From positions 1,240,001 to 1,304,000 of the forward strand of contig NZ_CP042862.1 of assembly GCF_008001015.1 (NCBI RefSeq): a stretch of 64,000 bases of DNA, given 5' to 3'. The notes below the pieces were generated by a model. It saw nothing but the letters and a program-made list of their open reading frames with translations. It was not told the DNA's origin and made no database searches. Source of the DNA: Serinicoccus profundi (GTDB lineage: Bacteria > Actinomycetota > Actinomycetes > Actinomycetales > Dermatophilaceae). This document shows, piece after piece, positions 35,360-42,886 of the stretch. Numbering within the stretch: the stretch's first letter is position 1; each line of letters starts with the position of its first letter. The position numbers and the translations under genes are program-made.

Positions 35360-36693
35360 CCGTCACGGCCGCCCCCGCCCCCGCCCCCGCCCCCGCCCCC
35401 GTGAGGGAGCACGAGCCCGCTCACCGCCAGGGGCGCGCTCCCTCACCCCCTGGACGGCACGCTGCGGCCCTGCCCGGAGAGCACGCTCCGGCTTCCGGGC
35501 GGCACGCCGCTCCGGCCTCCGGCGCCGGCCAGGGGTGGGTGCTCCACGTCGACATGGACGCCTTCTACGTCGCGGTCTCCCTGCTGGACCAGCCTGACCT
35601 GTGCGGGCAGCCGGTGGCGGTGGGCGGCGGCTGGCGCAGCGTCGTCCTGTCGGCGAGCTATGAGGCCCGGGCCTACGGCGTGCGCTCCGGTATGCCGATG
35701 GCCACGGCGCGCAGGCTGTGCCCCCCGCTCGTGGTGGTCCGGCCCGAGCCGGAGCGTTACGCCAGGGTCTCCGAGGCGGTGATGGCGATCTTCGCCGAGG
35801 TCACGCCGCAGGTCGAGCCGGTCTCCATGGAGGAGGCCTTCCTCGACATCGCCACCACCGGCCGCCGCTGGGGTGGCCCGGAGCGGATCGGGAGCTGGAT
35901 CCGGGACACCGTGGCCGACGAGCAGGGGATCACCTGCTCGGTCGGCGGGGCTCCCTCCAAGGCTGTCGCCAAGATGGCCTCCCGGGCGGCCAAGCCCGAC
36001 GGCATGCGGCTGGTCACCCGCGACGAGGTCGTCCCCTTCCTGCACCCGATGCCGGTGGGTGCCCTGTGGGGGGTGGGGGAGTCCACCGAGGCCGAGCTGC
36101 ACCGCCTGGGACTGCACACGGTCGCCGAGCTGGCGCACGTGCCGCTGGTCACGTTGCGCCGTGCCCTGGGTGAGCAGTCCGCGGCCAGGCTGCACGCCCT
36201 GGCCTGGGGGATCGACGACGACCCGGTCGTGGCCCAGCGCCGGGAGCGCAGCGTCGGGTCCTCCGAGACGTTCACCCACGACGTCGATGACCCCCAGGCC
36301 ATCCGTCGCCAGCTGCTGCACCTCGCCGACCGCACGGCGAGCCGGATGCGGCACGCCGGGGTGCTCGGGCGCACCGTGGTCCTCACCGTGCGCTTCTCCG
36401 ACTTCACCACGATCACCCGCTCGCGCACCGTGGCGAGCCCGACCGACGTCACCCGGGAGGTGCACGCGGTCGCCTGCTCGCTGTATGCCGCACTCGGGTT
36501 GCAGCGTGCCCGCATCCGGATGCTGGGTGTGCGGGTGGAGGGCATCACCGAGGCGGACCAGACCCTCGTGCAAGGTCGGCTCGACGAGCCGGAGAACGGC
36601 TGGCGCGAGGCAGAACGCGCGGCCGACCTCGCCGTCGCGAGGTTCGGTCTCCAGGCGGTGCGACCAGCCAGTCTGCTGACCCGCGACCGGTGA
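35353..36693 (+). CDS. dinB: DNA polymerase IV (Y-family)
   Basis: 446 residues from ATG 35353, overlapping the dnaE2 stop. Residues 1-60 are an Ala/Pro/His-rich tail containing five GCCCCC repeats (Ala-Pro). The Y-family palm begins at HVDMDAFYVAV; the second metal motif reads SMEEAFLD where most family members have S-x-DEA, an Asp-to-Glu change at a metal position. Helix-hairpin-helix (PVGALWGVGESTEAELHRLG) and the little-finger domain follow. Unlike ImuB it keeps acidic residues at all metal positions, so it is probably active. Confidence 0.92.
   Translation: MVTVTAAPAPAPAPAPVREHEPAHRQGRAPSPPGRHAAALPGEHAPASGRHAAPASGAGQGWVLHVDMDAFYVAVSLLDQPDLCGQPVAVGGGWRSVVLSASYEARAYGVRSGMPMATARRLCPPLVVVRPEPERYARVSEAVMAIFAEVTPQVEPVSMEEAFLDIATTGRRWGGPERIGSWIRDTVADEQGITCSVGGAPSKAVAKMASRAAKPDGMRLVTRDEVVPFLHPMPVGALWGVGESTEAELHRLGLHTVAELAHVPLVTLRRALGEQSAARLHALAWGIDDDPVVAQRRERSVGSSETFTHDVDDPQAIRRQLLHLADRTASRMRHAGVLGRTVVLTVRFSDFTTITRSRTVASPTDVTREVHAVACSLYAALGLQRARIRMLGVRVEGITEADQTLVQGRLDEPENGWREAERAADLAVARFGLQAVRPASLLTRDR
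35371..35400 (+). repeat. GCCCCC x5 microsatellite in the dinB 5' end
   Basis: Five perfect GCCCCC units encode an Ala-Pro repeat. Copy-number change by whole units keeps the frame, since each unit is six bases. Confidence 0.8.
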
Positions 36694-36837
36694 CGCAGCA
36701 CCCCTTGAGCGAGCGCGCACGTCGGCCGGGAACTCCAGGTAGTGCTCCGCCCGTTGACGTCTTATCCTGGATGTCAGCAACGTGGTGTCGGCTCGTGTTC
36801 TGTCGCCGACCCACCAGACGCACCACCGGAGGTGAAC

Positions 36838-37278
36838 GTGCCGCTCTCAGACCACGAGCAGCGTGTGCTTGAGCAGATGGAGCAGGCCCTCTATGCCGAG
36901 GACCCCCGTCTGGCCAGCCAGCTCCAGCGGTCCGCCAGCACCGGTGCGGCGGCAGGCCTGGACCGTCGACGGCTCGCCCTGGGCGTCCTGGTGGCCCTGG
37001 CGGGGCTGGCGCTCGTCGTCGTCGGCGTCATGTCCTCCATGATCTGGGTCGGAGCCCTCGGCTTCCTGGCCATGGTCATGGGCGGGGCGTGGGCCGCCTC
37101 GCCGGCCCGCTCGGGCTCCGGACGATCCGGCTCGGCCCGACAGGGCACGTTGGGCGTCGTCGGCAAGGACGGCACGGTGCGCAAGCCGAGCTCCGGCGCC
37201 CGCAAGGGCTCCCGGTCCGGTGGCTTCATGCAGCGCATGGAACAGCAGTGGGATCGCCGACGGGAGCAGGGTCCCTGA
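36838..37278 (+). CDS. DUF3040 domain membrane protein
   Basis: 146 residues. It begins with the family's MPLSDHEQRVLEQMEQAL block, followed by two membrane helices (about 44-62 and 65-82) and a basic Ser/Gly-rich tail. GTG 36838 has GGAGGTGA directly upstream; a TATCCT hexamer at 36762-36767 may be the -10. Its stop overlaps the putative CTG start of the sigma factor, so the two are likely one operon. Function unknown; DUF3040 proteins are often near cell-division genes in actinobacteria. Confidence 0.85.
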   Translation: MPLSDHEQRVLEQMEQALYAEDPRLASQLQRSASTGAAAGLDRRRLALGVLVALAGLALVVVGVMSSMIWVGALGFLAMVMGGAWAASPARSGSGRSGSARQGTLGVVGKDGTVRKPSSGARKGSRSGGFMQRMEQQWDRRREQGP

Positions 37279-37892
37279 GTTCAGACGCCGCTGATCGCGA
37301 CCCGGGCCGGGCCCGGGTCGCTGACATTTCCCCTCCCGGCCGTCCGGAGCTGCTCCCGCTGCTCCGTGCGGTCGCTGACGGTGACCAGCAGGCTTTCGCC
37401 GAGGTCTACGACCTGCTCTCGCCACGCGTCTTCGGGCTCGCCCTGCGCATCGTGCGCGACCGCGGCCTGGCCGAGGAGGTCACGCAGGACGTCTTCATGC
37501 AGATCTGGAGACAGGCCGGCGAGGTCGACCCCGCGCGCGGCTCGGCCATCGGCTGGGCCATGACCCTCACCCACCGCCGGGCCGTCGACCGGGTGCGTTC
37601 AGAACAGGCGCAATCCGATCGGCTGCACCGCTACGAATCCCAGCAGACGACGACGCCCTACGACGTCACGGCAGAAGAGGTGGCCGAACGCTCGGAAGCA
37701 GAACGGGTCCACGCAGCGTTGGACCGGATCGGTGAGCCGCACCGGACGACGGTGGCCCTGGCCTACTTCTCCGGGCTGACCCAGAGCGAGGTCGCCCAGC
37801 GGCTGGACATCCCGCTGGGCACGGCCAAGACGAGGATCAGGGACGGACTGAAGAAGTTGCGCGGACAGATGGATGGAGGTGCGCAGCGATGA
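37275..37892 (+). CDS. sigK: ECF sigma factor, SigK type, apparent CTG start
   Basis: Sigma-70 region 2 (YDLLSPRVFGLALRIVRDRGLAEEVTQDVFMQIW) and region 4 (RTTVALAYFSGLTQSEVAQRLDIPLGTAKTRI) are complete. No ATG, GTG or TTG exists in frame between the DUF3040 stop and region 2. CTG 37275 overlaps that stop as CTGA, with GGGAG 8 bases upstream, and gives 205 residues, normal for SigK. The next gene, the zinc anti-sigma factor, overlaps by 4 bases. It should direct envelope or redox-stress genes when released. Confidence 0.87.
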   Translation: MSSDAADRDPGRARVADISPPGRPELLPLLRAVADGDQQAFAEVYDLLSPRVFGLALRIVRDRGLAEEVTQDVFMQIWRQAGEVDPARGSAIGWAMTLTHRRAVDRVRSEQAQSDRLHRYESQQTTTPYDVTAEEVAERSEAERVHAALDRIGEPHRTTVALAYFSGLTQSEVAQRLDIPLGTAKTRIRDGLKKLRGQMDGGAQR

Positions 37893-38612
37893 ACGAGGAG
37901 GAGATGCACGAGATGGCGTTCGCCTACGCGATCCATGCCCTCGACGACGACGACCGTCAGACGTTCGAGGCGCACCTCGCCGAGTGTCCCGCGTGCCAGC
38001 GTGACGTCGTGCAGACGCAGGACGCCGTGGCCGGCCTCAGCGAGGATCTCGCCGTGGAGCCCCCACCGCACCTGCGCTCCGTGGTCCTGGACCGCGTGGC
38101 CGCCGAGGCGTCGACCGTGACCCCTCTCGCGCCGCGCCGCGACGGCCGGGCGAGCAGCGAGACCCGGCGTCGGGAGCACCGCCCGGTGCGGTGGCTCGCC
38201 GCCGCGGCGGCCGCGGTCGTCCTCGCCGGAGGAGTCTGGGGAGTGTCCCGGACGCTCGACCCCGACCCCACCAGCCAGGTGCTGCAGGCCGCCGACGCCG
38301 CCGAGCACACCGCAGACACCGAGGACGGGCCGGTCGCGGTGGTCGTCTCCGACGCCGCCGGTCAGGCCGTCGTCCAGCTGCCCGGCAACTTCGCCGCCCC
38401 GCAGTCGGGGCAGGGTCTACCAGGCGTGGTTCGTCGGTCCCGACGGCGCGGCGCGATCGGCCGGTCTGCTCACCGCGGAGACGGTGGCCGAGGGCCGGAG
38501 TCTCCTCGAGGGCTCACCGGACGGTGCGGTGGCGGTCGGTCTCACGGTCGAGCCCGCAGGTGGCTCGACCCAGCCTACGACGGAACCCTTCGTCGTCGTC
38601 CCGCTCGCCTGA
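37889..38612 (+). pseudogene. rskA: Anti-sigma-K factor RskA, one frameshift as read
   Basis: The N-terminal zinc anti-sigma domain (HALDDDDRQTFEAHLAECPACQRDV, H-x3-C-x2-C) and the membrane helix (about 102-118) read normally. At 38413-38415 a run of G's carries one base too many: after QSGQ the correct frame continues VYQAWFVGPDGAARSAGLLT, the conserved RskA C-terminal domain, ending at TGA 38610-38612. Deleting one base gives a clean 240-residue RskA. As read, the frame instead ends in an Arg-rich tail at 38629. A sequencing error is the simplest explanation; a true mutation would free SigK. Confidence 0.87.
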
Positions 38613-38625
38613 CGGCTCCGCCGGC

Positions 38626-38639
38626 GTGATGTCCATCAC
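38626..38639. promoter_or_regulatory. CRP/FNR-like palindrome upstream of the sortase gene
   Basis: GTGATGTCCATCAC is a perfect 14-bp palindrome fitting GTGA-N6-TCAC, the core of actinobacterial CRP sites. It is 97 bases before the sortase start. Confidence 0.4.
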
Positions 38640-38735
38640 ATCGGCAAACTGACGGGTGCTCGGCCACGAACTCTTCGTGATCCCCCGATCGGTGCAGCAC
38701 GACCGCTGCGACGTCACCCTGCGAAGGAGAGGCCC

Positions 38736-39485
38736 ATGAAGATCTCGACCGTCCTGGCCGCACTGGCGGTGGTGGTCGGCGTCGTCCTGCTGGTCCTCGG
38801 CCTCCGGCAGCCCCCGGACCCGCCCTCACCGGCACCGTCCTCGGCGCAGTCGTCCGAGGAGTCCGCGGGCTCCGAGGACGCGACACCTGATGAGGACGCG
38901 GCGACCGAGCCCGGACCGCCCGGTCCGGCAGGATCGGACTCCGCGGCCCAGACGCAGGACGCCGTCCCCTCCGCCGAGGGAGACGCTGCTCCGGCGGAGG
39001 AGGAGCCCGAGCCGGTCGCGGCGCTGGACCCCTCCGAACCCGTCGAGGTGCGCATACCCTCGATCGAGGTCACCAGCCCGCTCCACCCGTTGGGCCTGGC
39101 CGATGACGGAACCCTCATGGTGCCGAGCGGGGACCGGTATGACGAGGCCGCGTGGTACGACGGCTCACCGACCCCCGGCGAGATCGGCCCGACGGTCATC
39201 GAGGGCCATGTCACGGCAGCTGGTGGAGTCCCCTCGATCTTCTTCGAGCTCGGGGCTCTGACCCCCGGGGACACCGCCGAGGTCGAGCGGGAGGACGGGA
39301 AGACGGTGACCTACGAGATCTACCGGGTCGACCAGTTCGCCAAGGACGAGTTCCCGACGGTGGACGTCTACGGACCGACGGACGGACCGGAGCTGCGGCT
39401 GATCACCTGCGGCGGAGAGTTCGACGAGCAGGAGCAGAGCCACGAGGACAACACCGTGGTGTATGCCCGCATGGTCGAGGGCTGA
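38736..39485 (+). CDS. Class F sortase
   Basis: 249 residues: N-terminal signal anchor (about 5-23), a long acidic Ser/Pro/Glu linker (to ~95), and a sortase beta-barrel. Catalytic residues are visible: His in IEGHVT, Cys in LRLITCGG, and the Arg in NTVVYARM. AAGGAGAGG precedes ATG 38736. Sortases cleave LPxTG-like motifs and attach proteins to the wall; no substrate gene is nearby. It follows sigK-rskA, the place where many actinobacteria carry envelope genes controlled by SigK. Confidence 0.88.
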   Translation: MKISTVLAALAVVVGVVLLVLGLRQPPDPPSPAPSSAQSSEESAGSEDATPDEDAATEPGPPGPAGSDSAAQTQDAVPSAEGDAAPAEEEPEPVAALDPSEPVEVRIPSIEVTSPLHPLGLADDGTLMVPSGDRYDEAAWYDGSPTPGEIGPTVIEGHVTAAGGVPSIFFELGALTPGDTAEVEREDGKTVTYEIYRVDQFAKDEFPTVDVYGPTDGPELRLITCGGEFDEQEQSHEDNTVVYARMVEG

Positions 39486-39506
39486 GCCCACCGACCACGG
39501 CCGGTT

Positions 39507-39541
39507 CTCCGGTGCCATCCGCAGGGAGACCGGCACCGGAG
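39507..39541. terminator. Bidirectional hairpin between sortase and DUF456 genes
   Basis: A 10-bp perfect stem, CTCCGGTGCC (39507-39516) with GGCACCGGAG (39532-39541), and a 15-base loop, centred between convergent stop codons. Confidence 0.55.
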
Positions 39542-39551
39542 GACCGCGACG

Positions 39552-40040
39552 TCAGGCGGGGGTGAGCACCAGCGCGCTGACGACGAACATCGCGATGAGC
39601 GCGAACGCGGTCGCCAGCTCGATGAGGATGTTGAGGCCGACGGCGCGCAGGGCGTGCTTCGTGGCCCGCACGGCCTCCCGCCGGTCCCGCGTGCGGACGA
39701 GGGAGATGAGGAAGATCCCCAGGGGGAAGCCGATGAACAGCCCGACGACGGGGATGAGCACCCCGAGCACGAGGGCGCAGAGAACCCCGATGACCAGGGT
39801 CGAGGTCCGCACGCCGGCCCGTTTCATCCGCTGGCCGGGGATCGCCCACTGCAGGGCCACCCCGAGCAGGTAGACGAGAGCGGAGAGCCCGAAGACGACC
39901 CAGGCCAGGGTCGTCTGCTCCTTGAGGGCCCACGCCAACGAGCCCGCGAGCACGATGACCAGCCCGGGCAGCACGGGGATGACGATCCCGACCACCCCGA
40001 TGAGCATGAGCACCAGGATGAGGATCTCTACGGGCGACAT
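39552..40040 (-). CDS. DUF456 family membrane protein
   Basis: A 162-residue, very hydrophobic protein with about four to five membrane helices; the DUF456 signature GIVIPVLPGLVIVLAG and the Gly-rich second repeat VLIPVVGLFIGFPLG are clear. A CACAAT hexamer lies 7 bases before ATG 40040, resembling the leaderless promoters elsewhere. Function unknown. Confidence 0.85.
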   Translation of the reverse strand: MSPVEILILVLMLIGVVGIVIPVLPGLVIVLAGSLAWALKEQTTLAWVVFGLSALVYLLGVALQWAIPGQRMKRAGVRTSTLVIGVLCALVLGVLIPVVGLFIGFPLGIFLISLVRTRDRREAVRATKHALRAVGLNILIELATAFALIAMFVVSALVLTPA

Positions 40041-40059
40041 GAGGCAGATTGTGCCCGAT

Positions 40060-40107
40060 GCAGCACGACGCCCGCCCCGGACGGTGCCGGGGCGGGCGTC
40101 GTGCTGC
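40060..40107 (-). terminator. Perfect 21-bp hairpin terminator
   Basis: Arms 40060-40080 and 40087-40107 are perfectly complementary with a 6-base loop. It lies just beyond the DUF7455 stop (transcribed leftward) and 20 bases before the DUF456 start, so it most likely insulates the two. It is the strongest hairpin I found in the window. Confidence 0.75.
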
Positions 40108-40130
40108 CGCGTGGGCGGCTCGGTCCGGGG

Positions 40131-40346
40131 TCAGACCGCGGGCGTCTCCTGCTGCTCGAGCCGGTGGGTCTCGTCGAGGATGTCCACGTCGTTCTGGGCA
40201 CGCAGCTTGTCGAGGTGCTCACGCCCGTGGTGGGCGCAGAAGTGCAGGTGCAGCCCGTCACCGAGGCTGGCTCGGATGTAGGCCTGCGCCCCACAGCGGT
40301 CGCAGCGGTCGGCAGCGGTGAGTTCGGGGGTCAGAGTGGCGTTCAC
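40131..40346 (-). CDS. DUF7455 small zinc-ribbon-like protein
   Basis: A 71-residue protein with metal-binding residues in RCDRCGAQAYIRA and LHFCAHHGREH (two Cys, then Cys-x-His-His). GTG 40346 has GAGGAGA 6-7 bases upstream. The family is widespread in actinobacteria as a short single-domain protein; function unknown. It is divergent from parE. Confidence 0.82.
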   Translation of the reverse strand: MNATLTPELTAADRCDRCGAQAYIRASLGDGLHLHFCAHHGREHLDKLRAQNDVDILDETHRLEQQETPAV

Positions 40347-40532
40347 GGCGGGTCTCCTCTCCAGGGGCCAACCAGCGGTTGGTCGACCCAGTCAAGCACG
40401 TCAACGTCGCCGGACCGCGTCTTTGTGCCCGTGAGGTGCGGCGTTTCGCTCTGCGCGTAAGTCCGCCGTCCGCGAGCCCCGCACCGGGGCCGTGACGCGC
40501 CCTGCCTCCCGGGGACCGTCGGTCCTGCGCGC

Positions 40533-40538
40533 TAGCCT
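40533..40538 (+). promoter_or_regulatory. -10 element, leaderless promoter of parE
   Basis: TAGCCT with a 6-base spacer to GTG 40545; no ribosome binding site. Confidence 0.55.
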
Positions 40539-40544
40539 GCGGAC

Positions 40545-42656
40545 GTGACCACTCAGGACTACTCCGCCCGGCACCTGCAGGTTCTCGAAGGCCTGGAGGC
40601 GGTCCGCAAGCGCCCGGGGATGTATGTCGGCTCCACCGACTCCCGCGGCCTCATGCACTGCCTGTGGGAGATCATCGACAACGCCGTCGACGAGGCGCTG
40701 GGTGGTCACGGGGACCGGATCGAGGTCATCCTTCACCGGGACGGTTCGGTGGAGGTGCGGGACCGCGCCCGGGGCATCCCCGTCGACATCGAGCCGCGCA
40801 CCGGCCTGACCGGGGTCGAGGTGGTCTTCACCAAGCTGCACGCGGGGGGCAAGTTCGGTGGCGGGTCCTACGCCGCCTCCGGCGGCCTGCACGGCGTCGG
40901 GGCCTCCGTGGTCAACGCCCTGTCCGCGCGACTGGACGTCGAGGTCGACCGGGCGGGCAAGACCTACGGCATGAGCTTCCGCCGCGGGGAGCCGGGGTCC
41001 TTCGACGACGGCCGCGCCGAGCCCGACCCGGAGGCGAGCTTCAGCCCCTTCGAGCGGCAGAGCGAGCTCGCGGTGGTCGGCAAGGCCAGGCGTGGTGTGA
41101 CCGGCACCCGGGTGCGCTACTGGGCCGACCCGCAGATCTTCCTCAAGAAGGCCGAGTTCGCCTACGACGAGCTCGTCGCGCGCGCCCGGCAGACCGCGTT
41201 CCTCGTCCCGGGGCTCACCCTGGTCATCCGCGACGAGCGGCGGCTGCCCGGCACGCCCGGGGCGGAGGGCCCCACCGAGGACACCTTCGCCTACTCCGGC
41301 GGGATCGCCGAGTATGCCGAGTACCTCGCCACCGACCCCGCGGTCACCGACGTGTGGCGCCTCCAGGGGTCGGGCACCTTCACCGAGACGGTCCCGATGC
41401 TGGACGAGCTGGGCCACATGGTCTCCAAGGAGACCGAGCGCGAGTGCGAGGTCGACGTCGCGCTGCGCTGGGGGACCGGCTACGACACCACGGTCCGCAG
41501 CTTCGTCAACATCATCACCACCCCCAAGGGCGGCACCCACGTCGCGGGTTTCGAGCAGGCGCTCATGAAGGTCTTCCGCAAGCAGCTGGAGCTCAACGCC
41601 CGCAAGCTCAAGGTCGGCGGCGACAAGGTCGAGAAGGACGACATCCTGGCCGGCCTCACCGCCGTCGTCACGGTGCGCCTCCCCGAGCCGCAGTTCGAGG
41701 GGCAGACCAAGGAGGTGCTGGGCACGAGCGCGGTGCGCTCCATCGTCTCCCGCACCGTCGAGGCCGCCCTCACCGAGCGGCTCACGAGCAAGCACCGGGG
41801 CGACAAGGCCCAGGCGGCGCTGCTCCTGGACAAGGTCGTCTCGGAGATGAAGTCGCGCATCTCCGCCCGCCTGCACAAGGAGACCCAGCGTCGCAAGAAC
41901 GCCCTGGAGTCCAGCTCCCTGCCGTCCAAGCTCGCCGACTGCCGCAGCAACGACACCGAGCGCTCCGAGCTGTTCATCGTCGAGGGCGACAGCGCCCTCG
42001 GCACCGCCAAGCTGGCGCGCAGCAGCGACTACCAGGCGCTCCTGCCGATCCGCGGCAAGATCCTCAACGTCCAGAAGGCCTCGGTGCAGGACATGCTGTC
42101 CAACGCCGAGTGCGCGGCCATCATCCAGGTCATCGGGGCCGGCTCCGGCCGCTCCTTCGACCTCGACATGGTGCGCTACGGCAAGGTCATCATCATGACC
42201 GACGCGGATGTCGACGGCGCCCACATCCGTACCCTCCTGCTCACCCTCTTCTTCCGCTACATGCGGCCGCTCGTCGAGGCCGGGCGGGTGTATGCCGCGA
42301 TGCCTCCGCTGCACCGGATCGAGGTGAGCGGGGGGCGAGGCAAGGGGCGCGAGCGGGAGTACCTCTACACCTACACCGAGGCCGAGATGCGCCGCACGGT
42401 CACCGGCCTGGAGAAGAAGGGGCGCGTCGTCAAGCAGCCCATGCAGCGCTACAAAGGCCTGGGGGAGATGGACGCCGACCAGCTGGCGGAGACGACGATG
42501 GACCCCCGCCACCGCACTCTGCGGCGCATCACCCTGGCCGACGCGGCCGTCGCCGACGGGGTCTTCGACCTGCTCATGGGGTCCTCGGTCGCCCCGCGCA
42601 AGGACTTCATCGTCGAGTCCGCCCACGACCTCGACCGCGAGCGCATCGACGCCTGA
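40545..42656 (+). CDS. parE: DNA topoisomerase IV subunit B
   Basis: The ATPase/TOPRIM subunit of a type IIA topoisomerase. At 703 residues it has GHKL motifs WEIIDNAVDEAL, GGKFGGGSYAASGGLHGVGASVVNALS, the transducer domain, and the TOPRIM pieces FIVEGDSALG and IMTDADVDGAHIRTLLL. Size and sequence resemble the second (ParE-like) actinobacterial type II B subunit; GyrB itself is normally beside dnaN/recF, which are not here. The start is set by the TAGCCT hexamer. ParC is not in the window. Confidence 0.9.
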   Translation: MTTQDYSARHLQVLEGLEAVRKRPGMYVGSTDSRGLMHCLWEIIDNAVDEALGGHGDRIEVILHRDGSVEVRDRARGIPVDIEPRTGLTGVEVVFTKLHAGGKFGGGSYAASGGLHGVGASVVNALSARLDVEVDRAGKTYGMSFRRGEPGSFDDGRAEPDPEASFSPFERQSELAVVGKARRGVTGTRVRYWADPQIFLKKAEFAYDELVARARQTAFLVPGLTLVIRDERRLPGTPGAEGPTEDTFAYSGGIAEYAEYLATDPAVTDVWRLQGSGTFTETVPMLDELGHMVSKETERECEVDVALRWGTGYDTTVRSFVNIITTPKGGTHVAGFEQALMKVFRKQLELNARKLKVGGDKVEKDDILAGLTAVVTVRLPEPQFEGQTKEVLGTSAVRSIVSRTVEAALTERLTSKHRGDKAQAALLLDKVVSEMKSRISARLHKETQRRKNALESSSLPSKLADCRSNDTERSELFIVEGDSALGTAKLARSSDYQALLPIRGKILNVQKASVQDMLSNAECAAIIQVIGAGSGRSFDLDMVRYGKVIIMTDADVDGAHIRTLLLTLFFRYMRPLVEAGRVYAAMPPLHRIEVSGGRGKGREREYLYTYTEAEMRRTVTGLEKKGRVVKQPMQRYKGLGEMDADQLAETTMDPRHRTLRRITLADAAVADGVFDLLMGSSVAPRKDFIVESAHDLDRERIDA

Positions 42657-42716
42657 GCAGGGCGGCGCCCGGCCGCACGGCTCGTGAGGGTGGCGAGGGG
42701 AACCGTCCGGAGGCGG

Positions 42717-42886
42717 TAGACTAGTTGTTTCCCCGTGGCTCTCCCTGTGCCCGGGTGACCCCTCAGGACGATCCGTTCCTGGGGGACGTCGGGCGCCGTG
42801 TCGAGCGCCTGGAGGTAGGTCCGGTCACGCCGAAGGGCGTCGAGGCGAGAACCCACCTCGACCCCCTGCGAAGAGGTGAGCCATCC
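42717..42886 (+). promoter_or_regulatory. Promoter and ~155-base leader of the DEAD-box gene
   Basis: TAGACT at 42717-42722 is the only good -10 hexamer in the 230-base gap after parE. Transcription would start near 42730, leaving a leader of roughly 155 bases before ATG 42887, unlike the leaderless genes around it. The leader is G/C-rich with several short complementary stretches. Long leaders are common for cold-induced DEAD-box genes, but no known riboswitch is recognisable. Confidence 0.45.

Noticed and set aside
36720-36800. TTGACG at about 36754 as the -35 of the DUF3040 promoter
   Set aside because: It is only a few bases from the TATCCT hexamer, far from the required 16-18 base spacing.
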